64,000 nt of DNA from Parendozoicomonas callyspongiae (GCF_023502345.1 NZ_JAMFLX010000008.1:106368-170367), one strand, 5' to 3'. Positions 9,491 to 19,367 are shown, counted from the first letter of the stretch. The notes: generated from the sequence alone by a model not told the origin. Numbers and translations are program-made.

Positions 9491-9913
9491 TTAGCGCGCC
9501 AAATAAAGCGGTACTGTTGAAATTGAGTGTGAAGCGTTATCCCCTTTTAGTTTCTTTGTATAGGCGATATAGACGAGAGTATCGTTCTCCTGGTCGTAAA
9601 ACCGGTCAACGGTCATCGTTTTAAAGAAAAAGCTCTTTGCCTTTCTGAAAATATTCTTTGCTGGCTTTTGAAAATCACCTGTGATCGTTTTCTTGACCTG
9701 TCGGCATGCAATACTTGCGTTGGTCTGATCCTCGAATGAAAGTGCTCGGTCAGGGCTTGTTACATGGCATGCAACACCGTCAATCGTTGGGTCGTTAAAT
9801 GACTCAATTGTAATGGTGTCTTTAAAAAGTATGCCGCTTGTTTCTACTGTGCCAATTTTGGCTGCAGTTGCATTAAGGCTAAAAGCCAGTATAAGAAAAA
9901 GTAAGTTTTTCAT
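9491..9913 (-). CDS. creA: CreA family periplasmic protein
   Basis: 140 residues with a signal peptide (MKNLLFLILAFSLNATA) followed at once by the CreA core KIGTVETSGILFKDTITIESFNDPTIDGVACHVTS in shortened form. The two conserved Cys residues (GVACHV and IACRQV) probably form a disulfide. The biochemical function of CreA is not established. It converges with the candidate small RNA. Confidence 0.85.
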   Translation of the reverse strand: MKNLLFLILAFSLNATAAKIGTVETSGILFKDTITIESFNDPTIDGVACHVTSPDRALSFEDQTNASIACRQVKKTITGDFQKPAKNIFRKAKSFFFKTMTVDRFYDQENDTLVYIAYTKKLKGDNASHSISTVPLYLAR

Positions 9914-10089
9914 CCCATTATCTCTTTTTTCAGGTTCCTGCTGAGGGTTTGGTAAGGGATTTTGTTGGATATCGCTCAGCGTTTCAATCGGGATTATTCG
10001 TGGGTTAAGTGATTTTACGACCCTTGTAATCTTACATACTTTTGAACCGTCGTAATTGTTCAGAAATGTAGTTGTTCAGAAATTCTGGC

Positions 10090-11010
10090 TCAGTCAGCCG
10101 CTTGTTTTTCTGTGAGGTGTTTTCCTTGTCTGAGTTGTTTGAGGCTTTGAATAGTCAGCTGGTCCAGATGGGAATGATCAAGGTTGTCCTTTTGTAGTTT
10201 CCCTTTCTGCCAGGGGAGCCTTTTATAGAAACCCTGGGTGCCGGTTTGTGGTGAAGGAAACTTGTTAACCTGAAACCAGGGGGAGTAGTCAAAGTCACCT
10301 GGAGTGCAGTGTTTAGGGTTTCTTTGGTACAGGCGCTGGCTGTCTTGATCTTTTACAACAAGCGGCCGTACAGGAAAGTTCACAAAGCTGAAGGCTTCAG
10401 CAATCAGGGTGGCACATGTTGTTCTTGACCAGGGTTCCGGGTTGCGGAACAGGGTGGATCGCCATCTTCGTGGTAAGAGCCGGGTTGGAAGAAGGAGACG
10501 GCACAGATCGATTATCTGACGAATATCATATTCCTGCCCAAGCCTTGAGGCGGCATACTTCAGCACATCATATCGATCCGACTGCACCAGCCCCTGTGGT
10601 CTGCAGATCCGCAGGTGTTCGCCACGATAGATACTTAGGGGGCGGGTGACCGTACCGATACCAAACTCGCTTTCAATGATCAGTTGCGGATTCCTGCTGG
10701 AGCTAAGATCCCGGTCGAAGTGCTTGCGAACAAGCGCACTCAGCTCTTCATCCTCAATATCTTCAAGTCGACCGATATAGAGCATGGCGTGGGACCAGCG
10801 GCTGAATGTCAGCCTCTGAATAATACGTGCCACCCGTGAACGCCCCTCAACCAGGACGACATCACAAGGTTTTAACTCATGCCTGATTTCATCGAAGTCA
10901 CTTAGGGCATGCCTGGATACTTCCGACTCATAAGTCAGCCAGGATGTACACCTGAAGAGCAGGTTGTGGCGAAGGCTGGGGAATATCTGCGAGATTCGTC
11001 CCTGAATCAT
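10090..11010 (-). CDS. YiiX/YebB-like permuted papain-fold cysteine hydrolase
   Basis: 306 residues. The fold is recognised from CDVVLVEGRSRVARII, the His motif SRWSHAMLYIGRLED (about residue 75) and the Cys motif WSRTTCATLIAEAFSF (about residue 197), in the permuted His-before-Cys order of NlpC/P60-related YiiX enzymes, which act as amidases on lipid or peptide substrates. It has no signal peptide, and its C-terminal 90 residues are basic and Gln-rich. AAGGAG lies 9 nt before the ATG. The natural substrate is unknown. Confidence 0.75.
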   Translation of the reverse strand: MIQGRISQIFPSLRHNLLFRCTSWLTYESEVSRHALSDFDEIRHELKPCDVVLVEGRSRVARIIQRLTFSRWSHAMLYIGRLEDIEDEELSALVRKHFDRDLSSSRNPQLIIESEFGIGTVTRPLSIYRGEHLRICRPQGLVQSDRYDVLKYAASRLGQEYDIRQIIDLCRLLLPTRLLPRRWRSTLFRNPEPWSRTTCATLIAEAFSFVNFPVRPLVVKDQDSQRLYQRNPKHCTPGDFDYSPWFQVNKFPSPQTGTQGFYKRLPWQKGKLQKDNLDHSHLDQLTIQSLKQLRQGKHLTEKQAAD

Positions 11011-11242
11011 CCCAGAGTGCTCCTTGTGGTGGTTTGTTCTTGCGCAAGCAGCGTTAGTAAAAGCGTGGCATAGAAATATGACAGTTGTGTGATATGGCAG
11101 GGATGATTGATGAGGGCTGTTCCTTCGAGGCTATCTTGAAGCTCGAGACTCAAACCTTGAAGTTCGAAACAGTAGTCTGAAATGACTTTGTAGCTACACC
11201 GCTATTATACTCCTTTCAAAACCGCTCATAGTTGGGGGATGA

Positions 11243-11827
11243 ATGATGACTCAGGCGAAAGACCGCCCCTCAGGGTTGCTTGGACAGATTGTCGCTGAAA
11301 CGGATGGTCGTAAGTTGCCTCCCGTCCATCAGTGGAATCCTCCTTTTTGTGGGGATATTGATATGGTGATCAAGCGGGATGGCAGCTGGCACTATATGAA
11401 GAGCCCCATAGGGCGTGAGCGGATGGTTCGTCTGTTTTCCACCGTGTTACGAAAGGATGGTGATGATTTCTTTCTGGTCACTCCGGTAGAGAAGGTTGGC
11501 ATCATGGTTGAGGATGCCCCCTTTATTGCAATCTCGGTTGAAGTCTCTTCACAGAACGAAAAACCATGCCTTAGCTTCGTTACTAATGTCGGTGATGTGG
11601 TTGTTCTTGACCAAGAGCATCCGCTGCGTGTTGATCTTGATCCCCAGACCCAGGAACCTTCTCCCTATATCCTGGTTCGGGATCGGCTGGAAGCTCTGAT
11701 TCACCGCAATGTTTTCTATCAACTGGTTGAGATGGCAGATATTCGTGAAATCAAAGGGCTGAAATGGTACGGCATAGAAAGCTGTGGAGATTTTTACCTG
11801 ATAGCTCCCGCCCCTGAAGATCAATAA
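11243..11827 (+). CDS. DUF1285 family protein
   Basis: 194 residues. The family pattern [40 protein letters not shown] lies near the N-terminus, followed by [12 protein letters not shown]. The fold is two small beta-rich domains; function is unknown in all members. GGGGGA lies 3 nt before the first of two adjacent ATGs (11243 and 11246). It diverges from the YiiX-like gene across 232 bp in which I see no clear site. Confidence 0.85.
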   Translation: MMTQAKDRPSGLLGQIVAETDGRKLPPVHQWNPPFCGDIDMVIKRDGSWHYMKSPIGRERMVRLFSTVLRKDGDDFFLVTPVEKVGIMVEDAPFIAISVEVSSQNEKPCLSFVTNVGDVVVLDQEHPLRVDLDPQTQEPSPYILVRDRLEALIHRNVFYQLVEMADIREIKGLKWYGIESCGDFYLIAPAPEDQ

Positions 11828-11900
11828 CAACCAACATCTGGTTACCTCAAAGTAGATATAGATAATGGTCGACTGTTCTTCTTATGGGAATTGATTGGCA

Positions 11901-13151
11901 CTAATCATCATCAGGATTCAAGTCGGCTTTCACCTCGGAAACTTCTCCCGCCGCCTCATAATTCACAACTGCTGCCGGAGTCGGAGTGGTGGCTTGAACG
12001 CTTGTTGAACCAGTAGGCGCTCTACGGCACTTGTCATAAAGTTGAAGTATTCTTGGGCGCTTTCCACTTTTCCACCGACTAACTTCGTTAATGGTGAATA
12101 TCGTTCCGACTCCAAGAACAATTACTCCGGTAACACCTGTTACGACACCCACTATTAAGCCAATATTTGGTGGTGCCATGGTTGGAGCCATGAGCCCTGG
12201 TTCAAGAAAGGGAGTCACTGCAGGGGCAAGTGAACTTGTTATTGATTGCGCTACCCCCAGAGTAGGCAGCCACAGGGAGGCCAGCAGACGAAATACACCT
12301 AAGCCACCTGAATGTCTGTAACCTCCAATGGTGGCAGAGGTGGGTGTAGCCGGTGGCTCAGAATCCGAACTCAGGCTGATATGCTCATATTGAACATTTC
12401 CTTTGTATAGAGGTTGCGATTCCAGTAATTGTTCGAGATGGATGTAGTCAAGGACTGCTGTTGCTTTGCCTTCTGTTTTAAATACCGGTTCCAGTTTTGT
12501 AGGAGCAGCTTCTCTGTCTTGCTTCGTGACAAAGTCAATATGGCTTGCCAAGACCAACGACGCTGAGCCTGCAACCGTTAATGCTGCGTGATCAGACAAT
12601 AACGAAGAAGATAAAAGGATTTCTGGTAAGGCTGTGCTTGAACTTCCCTCAGCGCTATCTGTGCTAATGCCCTGAATGAAGATTTTTTTTGCCTGATCAA
12701 CTCTGAGGCTTTGATCCCAGGCTATTGGGCCATTATGGCCACTGACCAGTACCAGGATTTGAGTGCCAGCCCTGCTGCTATCCAGTAATGTCTTAAGGCT
12801 GTTAATGCCAGTGGTTCCGTCAAGGAATACAACCGTATCAATGAGCTGTTTCCCGATAGTCCTTTGGTATGAGTAAGGTATTCCTGGCTGTAAATCAGTT
12901 GATTGTTCTGCTCTTTGCAGTGAACTGCTTAAAGGTCTACGGGTAAGCGGGTGATTCCAGGGAGCTTTTCCTCTGAATAGTTCTGGGTTGACGGCATCTT
13001 CGAGTTTTGAGTATGAAAGGTCAGGTGTAGTCGTAGGATGCCCTTGAAGAGGCTGCTGTCTTTGGGTTTTGACAATGGCATTCAGGTTTACTGCCCAGAC
13101 AGTAAGGAGTATGAAGACAGTCAGCCTTAGGAGAGGATGAAAGACAGGCAT
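11901..13151 (-). CDS. Secreted or membrane-anchored protein of unknown function
   Basis: 416 residues, not recognised. It has an N-terminal signal peptide (LLRLTVFILLTVWAVNLNA), an extracytoplasmic region with beta-helix-like runs (DTVVFLDGTTGINSLKTLL, GTQILVLVSG, KKIFIQGIS), and a single membrane helix at about 337-360 (GLIVGVVTGVTGVIVLGVG). A basic stop-transfer sequence (RWKSGKRPR) and an acidic Thr/Pro-rich cytoplasmic tail ending LNPDDD follow. The topology is type I, with the large domain outside. Low-complexity Ser/Thr/Pro content suggests a lineage-specific protein. No good ribosome binding site is seen before the ATG. Confidence 0.7.
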   Translation of the reverse strand: MPVFHPLLRLTVFILLTVWAVNLNAIVKTQRQQPLQGHPTTTPDLSYSKLEDAVNPELFRGKAPWNHPLTRRPLSSSLQRAEQSTDLQPGIPYSYQRTIGKQLIDTVVFLDGTTGINSLKTLLDSSRAGTQILVLVSGHNGPIAWDQSLRVDQAKKIFIQGISTDSAEGSSSTALPEILLSSSLLSDHAALTVAGSASLVLASHIDFVTKQDREAAPTKLEPVFKTEGKATAVLDYIHLEQLLESQPLYKGNVQYEHISLSSDSEPPATPTSATIGGYRHSGGLGVFRLLASLWLPTLGVAQSITSSLAPAVTPFLEPGLMAPTMAPPNIGLIVGVVTGVTGVIVLGVGTIFTINEVSRWKSGKRPRILQLYDKCRRAPTGSTSVQATTPTPAAVVNYEAAGEVSEVKADLNPDDD

Positions 13152-13397
13152 AAGATGTACTTCATGATCGAACCTGAACCAGTTATATGTGAGACTTTCC
13201 AGTTATGCCAGTCATATAACCAGCATGTTTAACAAACGGTTAAGATGACTATTTGATAAATATGTGAATTTGCTTCTGGAAACATCAACATATTCTCGTA
13301 TATCTGTTTTCCCTCCTTACCGATTGCTTTATAGTTAGATACAGCCTGTTGTTCAGGTGATACACACAATAAAAATGCTCTTTTTCAGGAGCGTCCA

Positions 13398-14051
13398 ATG
13401 ATTAGAAAAATATCGCTTCTAATTCTGACTCTATCAGCTGGCTTAGCCTTTGGTGAAACCCCATGGTACATGGGTGTTGCCGGAGGTGCCGGTGAAGTTG
13501 AAGTTGTCGGGCATGATCGTGGGCCAGAAGCCACCAAGGTATTGAGCAAGGCTGGTTTGGGGGTTAACTCTGCAGTCAGTGCTGAAGATGATGGTACAGC
13601 GGTCTGGAAAGTTTTTGCCGGGTACAGAATAAATGATTACTGGGCTGTTGAGGCCGGTTATCAGGATCTGGGCAACACTTCAGGTGGTTTTTCCTCTTCA
13701 ATAAGCAAGAACGGCACAACATCAAATCTCAGTGGCAAAGTGAAATCAGAATATGACGCGCTGTCCTCATCTGTCGTAGGGCAGTGGAAGTTTAACCGCT
13801 GGATTGGTGTTTATGGCAGGGCCGGGGTGCACTACTGGAAACATGAATTTACAGCAAAAGGCAGTAATACCCTGGGCATGACGATTGATGAAACCGAGAC
13901 TGACAATGGAATTGATTATCTCTATGGCGGCGGTGTTGTAGGCCAGCTGTCCGATAATATTTCTGTTCGCCTTGAGTGGGAAAGATTCCATGGGATTGAA
14001 GATGAGGAAGGGGTTGATATCAAGACTCTGAGTACAGTCTATCGTTTCTAA
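13398..14051 (+). CDS. Outer-membrane beta-barrel protein (OmpA/OmpX-like barrel)
   Basis: 217 residues with a signal peptide (MIRKISLLILTLSAGLAFG) followed by ETPWYMGVAGGAGEVEV, alternating beta strands, the GYRINDYWAVEAGYQDLG strand pair typical of eight-strand barrels, and a C-terminal Tyr-Arg-Phe (STVYRF), the aromatic signature recognised by the BAM complex. No periplasmic peptidoglycan-binding domain is present. The ATG follows TTTCAGGAGCGTCCA. The role may be structural, adhesive or porin-like; it is not decidable here. Confidence 0.8.
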   Translation: MIRKISLLILTLSAGLAFGETPWYMGVAGGAGEVEVVGHDRGPEATKVLSKAGLGVNSAVSAEDDGTAVWKVFAGYRINDYWAVEAGYQDLGNTSGGFSSSISKNGTTSNLSGKVKSEYDALSSSVVGQWKFNRWIGVYGRAGVHYWKHEFTAKGSNTLGMTIDETETDNGIDYLYGGGVVGQLSDNISVRLEWERFHGIEDEEGVDIKTLSTVYRF

Positions 14052-14070
14052 ATTTTTCTCTTATCTCTGA

Positions 14071-14106
14071 AACAACAAACCCCTGAATATTCAGGAGTTT
14101 GTTGTT
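14071..14106. terminator. Bidirectional terminator between the barrel gene and etfD
   Basis: Long stem AACAACAAAC-CCTGAA / TTCAGG-GTTTGTTGTT with A-rich and T-rich flanks, placed between convergent genes. Confidence 0.85.
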
Positions 14107-14125
14107 TTTCCACCTCAAAATTTTT

Positions 14126-15778
14126 CTACATGTTGGGATAGTTCGGCCCCCCAGCTCCTTCCGGTGTTACCCAGGTAATGTTCTGGGCCGGGTCCTTGAT
14201 ATCACAGGTCTTACAGTGCACGCAGTTCTGTGAGTTTATCTGGAACCGTTGACTGCCGTCTTCCTCTTCAACAACTTCATACACACCGGCCGGGCAATAA
14301 CGCTGAGCAGGCTCATCAAACTGCGGCAGGTTATCTCGCAGGGGCAGTTCCGGATCTGTCAGCTGGAGATGACAGCGCTGATCTTCTTCATGGTTGGTAT
14401 TTGAAAGGAAAACAGAGCTGAGCTTGTCAAAGCTGATTTCACCATCTGGTTTTGGATAGTTGATCTTTGTGCAGGAGCTGGCAGGCTTGAGTTGGGTATG
14501 ATCCGCAGAGGGATCACGCAACGTATATGGCAGCTTGCCATTAAAGATATTGATATCAAACCAGGCAAAAGCACCACCAACGAATGCACCAAACTTATGC
14601 AGCAGTGGGCCGAAGTTGCGCTGCTGGTGGAGTTCGTCGTGGAGCCAGGAGTTATTGAATGCCGCAGAAAAATCACTCAGCTCTTTACCGCCCTCGTCAC
14701 CATTTTTAATGGCGGTGAAAACAGACTCGGCGGCGAGCATACCGGATTTCATAGCCGTATGAGAGCCTTTGATCTTGGCATTGTTCATGGTACCGGCATC
14801 ACAGCCAATCAGAAGGCCGCCGGGGAAGTTCATTTTTGGTAATGATTGCAGCCCACCTTTATTCAGGGCGCGCGCACCATAAGAAACACGCTTTCCGCCT
14901 TTAAGATACTTCTTGATCAGTGGGTTATGCTTCAGGCGCTGGAACTCATCAAATGGGCTGACATGGGGGTTGGAATAGTTCAGGTCAGTAATCAATCCAA
15001 CCACAACCTGATTATTTTCGAGATGATAAAGGAAGCTGCCACCAGTTGAGCTGCTCTCAGTCAGAGGCCAGCCCGCTGTATGAATCACCAGACCAGGCTG
15101 ATGCTGCTCTACAGGAATATCCCAGAGCTCTTTGATACCGATGCCATAGTGCGCCGGGTCTTTACCGTCATCCAGAGCAAACTCTTTAATCAGTTGTTTG
15201 CCGAGATGGCCGCGGCAACCTTCAGCAAACAGAGTGTACTTGGCCCGCAGCTCCATGCCTGGCATATAGCTGTCTTTATGGTCGCCATTTTCTGCAATGC
15301 CCATATCGCCGGTGATAATGCCTTTTACTGCACCGTCTTCAATCAGCACTTGCTGGGCGGCAAACCCTGGGAATATTTCCACACCCAGCTGTTCCGCCTG
15401 TTCCCCCAGCCACCGGCAGAGGTTGCCCAGACTGATAATGTAGTTGCCTTCATTATGCATGGTCTTATGGGTCATAAAGGCGGGAAACTTTTTGTTGCTG
15501 TCGGGGCCGGTCAGGTAATGAATCTCATCAGCTGTAACTGGTGTATTCAGGGGCGCGCCTTTCTCTTGCCAGTCCGGGAAAAGCTCATTCAGGGCATGGG
15601 GTTCAAACACGGCACCTGACAGGATATGCGCACCAATCTCTGATCCTTTTTCAACCAGGCAGACAGTCAGTTCCTGTTCGGTTTCCTGGGCCTGCTGCAT
15701 AAGGTGACAGGCTGCGGACAGGCCGGCAGGGCCACCACCGACAATAACAACATCAAACTCCATGGATTCGCGTTCCAT
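14126..15778 (-). CDS. etfD: Electron transfer flavoprotein-ubiquinone oxidoreductase (ETF-QO)
   Basis: 550 residues. It passes electrons from reduced ETF to ubiquinone at the inner membrane. The N-terminal FAD dinucleotide motif VVIVGGGPAGLSAACHL is at about residues 9-25. The C-terminal ferredoxin-like domain has cluster Cys residues in YCPAGVYEV and NCVHCKTCDIKDP, ending GGPNYPNM as in mitochondrial and bacterial ETF-QO. The ATG at 15778 follows AGGAGGTCAGTC, so the 17 codons of open frame upstream are excluded. It is divergent from etfBA, its electron donors. Confidence 0.95.
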   Translation of the reverse strand: MERESMEFDVVIVGGGPAGLSAACHLMQQAQETEQELTVCLVEKGSEIGAHILSGAVFEPHALNELFPDWQEKGAPLNTPVTADEIHYLTGPDSNKKFPAFMTHKTMHNEGNYIISLGNLCRWLGEQAEQLGVEIFPGFAAQQVLIEDGAVKGIITGDMGIAENGDHKDSYMPGMELRAKYTLFAEGCRGHLGKQLIKEFALDDGKDPAHYGIGIKELWDIPVEQHQPGLVIHTAGWPLTESSSTGGSFLYHLENNQVVVGLITDLNYSNPHVSPFDEFQRLKHNPLIKKYLKGGKRVSYGARALNKGGLQSLPKMNFPGGLLIGCDAGTMNNAKIKGSHTAMKSGMLAAESVFTAIKNGDEGGKELSDFSAAFNNSWLHDELHQQRNFGPLLHKFGAFVGGAFAWFDINIFNGKLPYTLRDPSADHTQLKPASSCTKINYPKPDGEISFDKLSSVFLSNTNHEEDQRCHLQLTDPELPLRDNLPQFDEPAQRYCPAGVYEVVEEEDGSQRFQINSQNCVHCKTCDIKDPAQNITWVTPEGAGGPNYPNM

Positions 15779-16003
15779 GACTGACCTCCTGCTGTGGCTA
15801 AGCGGCAAATTATGCTTATTAGAATTCAAACAGTTGTTTTACTTTGGGCGCATTATACGACCGGACAGACGCTTAGCCAACGGCATGTTGTGGATTTGCT
15901 TCGATAAATACCTCATCAGGCTGGTTGTGAAGTATAAAACCTGCTGGATATAAGCGGGAAAAAGCACAAAACAGTTATAGGTAATGCTACATAAAACACT
16001 CGT

Positions 16004-16032
16004 TTGAATACGTAGTTTACTACTGTTAAACT
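16004..16032 (+). promoter_or_regulatory. Possible promoter of etfBA within the etfD-etfB intergenic region
   Basis: The 349-bp gap 15779-16127 has no ORF of interest. TTGAAT at 16004 and TAAACT at 16027, spaced 17 bp, are a modest sigma-70 match on the + strand. No clear operator is visible. Confidence 0.35.
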
Positions 16033-16127
16033 CGGTTTCGCGACAGGGGGTGAGTATTCTGCATCTTGTGAGAGGCTTTACTCACAAACCGCTAAAGCCC
16101 AATAAATAAAAGGAAGGCTGCAAACGT

Positions 16128-16877
16128 ATGAAGGTTCTTGTAGCTGTTAAGCGCGTTATTGATTACAACGTCAAGGTTCGCGTAAAGGCCGATAATACAG
16201 ATGTTGATCTGACCAACGTTAAAATGGCTATTAATCCGTTCTGCGAAATAGCTGTAGAAGAAGCGGTTCGACTAAAAGAACAGGGAGTGGCATCGGAAAT
16301 CGTTGTTGTTTCCATGGGACCAAAAGAGTGCCAGGAGCAGATCCGCACAGCCCTTGCCCTGGGTGCTGACCGGGGTATTCAGGTACAGACTGACGAAAAG
16401 CTCGACTCCCTTGCCGTTGCCAAGCTGCTGAAAGCTGTTTATGAACAGGAAAAACCTGATCTGATCATACTTGGCAAACAGGCTATTGATAGCGACAACA
16501 ACCAGACCGGGCAGATGCTGGCAGCGCTGGCAGGACTTCCTCAGGGGACTTTTGCTTCAGAAGTGAAGGTTGAAGAAGGCAAGGCTAATGTCACACGCGA
16601 GGTTGACGGAGGTTTGCAGACTGTTGCCCTGAATCTGCCTGCTGTTGTGACAACTGATCTGCGTCTTAATGAACCCCGCTACGCGTCACTGCCCAATATT
16701 ATGAAAGCCAAGCGTAAGCCTCTGGATGTGAAAACACCGGAAGATCTGGGTGTCACCATCACTTCAACCATTTCCTTGCTGAAAGTTGAACCACCAGCCG
16801 AGCGTCAGGCAGGTATCAAGGTTGGCAGTGTCGATGAGCTGGTAGAAAAACTGAAGAATGAGGCGAAGGTGATCTGA
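16128..16877 (+). CDS. etfB: Electron transfer flavoprotein beta subunit
   Basis: 249 residues, starting [20 protein letters not shown]. It has the AMP-binding region [22 protein letters not shown] and the recognition-loop segment [26 protein letters not shown] (shown in part), which contacts acyl-CoA dehydrogenases. It pairs with EtfA. AAAGGAAGG lies about 10 nt upstream of the ATG. The stop overlaps the etfA start (TGATGA), giving translational coupling. Confidence 0.96.
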   Translation: MKVLVAVKRVIDYNVKVRVKADNTDVDLTNVKMAINPFCEIAVEEAVRLKEQGVASEIVVVSMGPKECQEQIRTALALGADRGIQVQTDEKLDSLAVAKLLKAVYEQEKPDLIILGKQAIDSDNNQTGQMLAALAGLPQGTFASEVKVEEGKANVTREVDGGLQTVALNLPAVVTTDLRLNEPRYASLPNIMKAKRKPLDVKTPEDLGVTITSTISLLKVEPPAERQAGIKVGSVDELVEKLKNEAKVI

Positions 16878-17806
16878 TGAGTATTCTTGTCTTAGCAGAA
16901 CATAATAATGCCAGCCTCAACGCTGCCACTCTGGCAGTGGTAGCGGCAGCAAAGGCCGCAGGGGATGATATTCATGTCCTGGTAGCCGGGAGTGGCTGCG
17001 GAGCCGTGGCTGAAGAAGCCGCACAGGTTGAGAGTGTCAGCAAGGTGCTGGTTTCTGATGATCCAGCTTATGCCCATCAGCTGGCGGAGAATATCAGTAC
17101 TCTGGTCGCTGAAGTCGGTAAGGGCTACAGCCATATTCTTGCTGCAGCAACGACCACGGGTAAAAACGTTATGCCTCGGGTCGCGGCATTGCTGGATGTT
17201 GACCAGATCTCCGATATTGTCGGTGTTGACAGCGCTGATACCTTCCGTCGGCCTATCTATGCCGGAAATGCTATCGCCACAGTCCAGTCTTCCGCTCCAG
17301 TAAAAGTGATTACCGTTCGTGGTACCGCTTTCGATAATGTTGCTGCAACGGGTGGTACAGCTGCTGTCGAACAGGTTGCCGCCGCCGGTGATGCCGAAAC
17401 ATCTGCTTTTATCGGCGAGGAGATGGCGGAATCTGATCGTCCGGAACTGACTGCTGCAGGTATTGTTGTATCCGGTGGTCGTGGCATGGGTAATGGTGAG
17501 AATTTTGAGATTCTCTACAGTCTGGCTGACAAGCTGGGTGCAGCAGTCGGCGCATCCCGTGCAGCTGTTGATGCTGGCTTTGTGCCCAATGATATGCAGG
17601 TGGGTCAGACCGGTAAGATTGTTGCCCCGGAACTGTATGTAGCCGTTGGTATTTCCGGCGCTATCCAACACCTGGCAGGCATGAAAGAGTCCAAAATCAT
17701 TGTTGCCATCAACAAGGATGAAGAGGCTCCTATCTTCCAGGTTGCCGATTACGGCCTGGTTGCTGACCTGTTTGAAGCCGTGCCGGAGTTAACTGGCAAG
17801 GTTTAA
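16877..17806 (+). CDS. etfA: Electron transfer flavoprotein alpha subunit
   Basis: 309 residues. The N-terminal domain is followed by the FAD-binding C-terminal domain with [39 protein letters not shown] and [15 protein letters not shown]. The EtfAB heterodimer collects electrons from acyl-CoA dehydrogenases (LiuA in this window is one likely donor) and delivers them to ETF-QO. Start overlaps the etfB stop by one base. Confidence 0.96.
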   Translation: MSILVLAEHNNASLNAATLAVVAAAKAAGDDIHVLVAGSGCGAVAEEAAQVESVSKVLVSDDPAYAHQLAENISTLVAEVGKGYSHILAAATTTGKNVMPRVAALLDVDQISDIVGVDSADTFRRPIYAGNAIATVQSSAPVKVITVRGTAFDNVAATGGTAAVEQVAAAGDAETSAFIGEEMAESDRPELTAAGIVVSGGRGMGNGENFEILYSLADKLGAAVGASRAAVDAGFVPNDMQVGQTGKIVAPELYVAVGISGAIQHLAGMKESKIIVAINKDEEAPIFQVADYGLVADLFEAVPELTGKV

Positions 17807-17836
17807 TTGTGCTCTGAATTGCACAGGCCCTGTGCA

Positions 17837-17875
17837 GAAAAGCCCGCACTGGCAATTTGCTGGTGCGGGCTTTTC
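17837..17875. terminator. Terminator after etfA
   Basis: Perfect 13-bp stem GAAAAGCCCGCAC / GTGCGGGCTTTTC. Its A/T flanks allow termination of both etfBA and the convergent thiH remnant. Confidence 0.9.
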
Positions 17876-17884
17876 ATAAGAGTA

Positions 17885-18483
17885 TTACCCTCCTGAATAG
17901 ACTCTGTTCCAGTCAGTCCAGACCGGCTCAAGGCCTGCATCATTTATGGCCCTGGCAACATCATCTGCACTGCGATTATCATCGATGGCAAACTGCTCAA
18001 GAAGCCTCTGTTCCGGATCAGCATAACCGCCGGGCTGGGGGTGAGCAGCGGCAAATGCACTGTCTGTACGCCAGTCTTGTGATAATCCCAGCAAAGTACC
18101 CAGGCCAATTTTATCCATCCCTGCCTGTGCGGCACGATCCGCTGTATTCAGGCGATAGATGTAATCAGTTTTTTGACCACGTAGATGGCATTGCTCGTAG
18201 GTGGGTTGATGGTAGGTTTCCTGGTAAACCATCACAGCATCGACACCCATAGCGTCCATTTTGCTGTAACCCTGTAGATCAAGCGGCTGGATCTCTATGG
18301 CCAGGTAACTTAACTGATCTCTAATTGCTGGAATAATCTCCTGAAAATACTCCATGCCTGCCAGTCGTTCGTTCTCTCCGGTTACCAGCAGCACAGAATC
18401 AAATCCCATCTTTTTTATGGCCTCAATCTCAGCATTATTCTCGGTGAGATTCAGTTTTTTACGCTTGATTTTATTACTGATGG
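17885..18483 (-). pseudogene. thiH: thiH remnant (2-iminoacetate synthase), 5'-truncated and internally deleted
   Basis: The reading frame matches the middle and end of ThiH, the radical-SAM tyrosine lyase of thiamine thiazole synthesis: SNKIKRKKL, GFDSVLLVTGENERLAGMEY, DAVMVYQETYHQPTYEQC, DKIGLGTLLGLSQDWRTDS, then QPGGYADPEQRLLEQF. The first roughly 100 residues, with the CxxxCxxC cluster motif, are missing; homology stops at the edge of the MITE at 18484. Relative to E. coli ThiH, about 70 residues are deleted in frame near 18040, joining AAAH to PQPGGYAD. It cannot encode an active enzyme. Thiamine synthesis would need another gene or uptake. Confidence 0.88.
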
Positions 18484-18618
18484 GTAAACATTCGGTGAAC
18501 CCATTTGCTGAGCTCGCAATCCCTTGGTACCAGAGGAGTTCTTTTTTTGGTACGAAGTAACTATGTTGCTACAGCCCTTGAAAACTCGGGATATGACATG
18601 GGTTCACCGAATACTTAC
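18484..18618 (+). mobile_element. 135-bp miniature inverted-repeat element (MITE), copy 1
   Basis: Both ends carry the same inverted repeat of about 21 bp with core ATTCGGTGAACCCAT (left) and ATGGGTTCACCGAAT (right), bounded by GTAA/TTAC. A second copy in opposite orientation at 23532-23666 differs at only two positions. It is too short to encode a transposase, and no clear target duplication is seen. It truncates thiH and ends 93 bp before fklB, so it may influence fklB expression. Confidence 0.88.
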
Positions 18619-18711
18619 GTTCCAATGTCTAATTCCCAGCTACCTCCTTGTATTTGCAGTTCTTTTCACGCAGACTGCACCCCTCTTTAGCATGTGAAAC
18701 AGTACATAATC

Positions 18712-19326
18712 ATGTCCCAATACGAAACCACGGAACAGAAAGCAAGCTACGGTATTGGTCGTCAGATGGGTGATCAGCTGGCGCGCCAGACTTTTGAAGG
18801 CATGGATATCACATCTATCCAGAATGGCCTGGCCGATTCCCTGCAAGGCAAGGAAATGGCTGTATCTGCTGATGAGATCAATGCAGCATTCCAGGTTATT
18901 ACTAAAGCCATGCAGGAAGCCGCTGAAGCTCGTTCTGCAGAGGCCATCTCTGCTGGTGAATCCTTCCTGGCTGACAACGCTGGTCGTGAAGGTATCACTG
19001 TGACCAAATCCGGTCTGCAGTATGAAGTTCTGACCAAGGGTGAAGGCGAGGTTGTTTCCAAAGACAACACCGTACGTGTTCATTACCATGGTACTCTGGT
19101 CGACGGCACTGTTTTTGACAGCTCCGTTGCCCGTGGTGAGCCAGCTGAGTTCCCAGTGACTGGCGTCATTGCCGGTTGGGTTGAAGCGCTGCAGCTGATG
19201 GTTGTTGGTGATAAGTTCAAGCTCTATATCCCTCACGATCTGGCCTATGGCGAGCGTGGCGCAGGTACTATTCCTCCATTCTCTGTCCTGATCTTTGAAG
19301 TTGAAGTTCTGGCTGTTGTTGTATAA
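18712..19326 (+). CDS. fklB: FKBP-type peptidyl-prolyl cis-trans isomerase (FklB-like)
   Basis: 204 residues. The N-terminal dimerisation domain (YETTEQKASYGIGRQMGDQL onward) is followed by the FKBP domain from about residue 100: VRVHYHGTLVDGTVFDSSVARGEP in part, FPVTGVIAGWVEAL, LAYGERGAG, IPPFSVLIFEVEVL. With no signal peptide, a cytoplasmic FklB-type foldase is likely. An in-frame GTG at 18694 is possible, but the ATG at 18712 matches the family start. The upstream region ends at a MITE. Confidence 0.93.
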   Translation: MSQYETTEQKASYGIGRQMGDQLARQTFEGMDITSIQNGLADSLQGKEMAVSADEINAAFQVITKAMQEAAEARSAEAISAGESFLADNAGREGITVTKSGLQYEVLTKGEGEVVSKDNTVRVHYHGTLVDGTVFDSSVARGEPAEFPVTGVIAGWVEALQLMVVGDKFKLYIPHDLAYGERGAGTIPPFSVLIFEVEVLAVVV

Positions 19327-19367
19327 GCAAGAACTGATTATTTAGCCGTATCAGTGATGCGGCATCC

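Noticed and set aside
16892..17671. 259-codon open frame antisense to etfA
   Set aside because: Mirror of a clear etfA; Cys- and Asn-rich composition typical of shadow frames.
18505..18690. 60-codon ORF within the MITE (and its twin at 23421-23645)
   Set aside because: The shared protein part is just the 135-bp repeat read in one frame; the ends differ with the flanks and there is no start signal.
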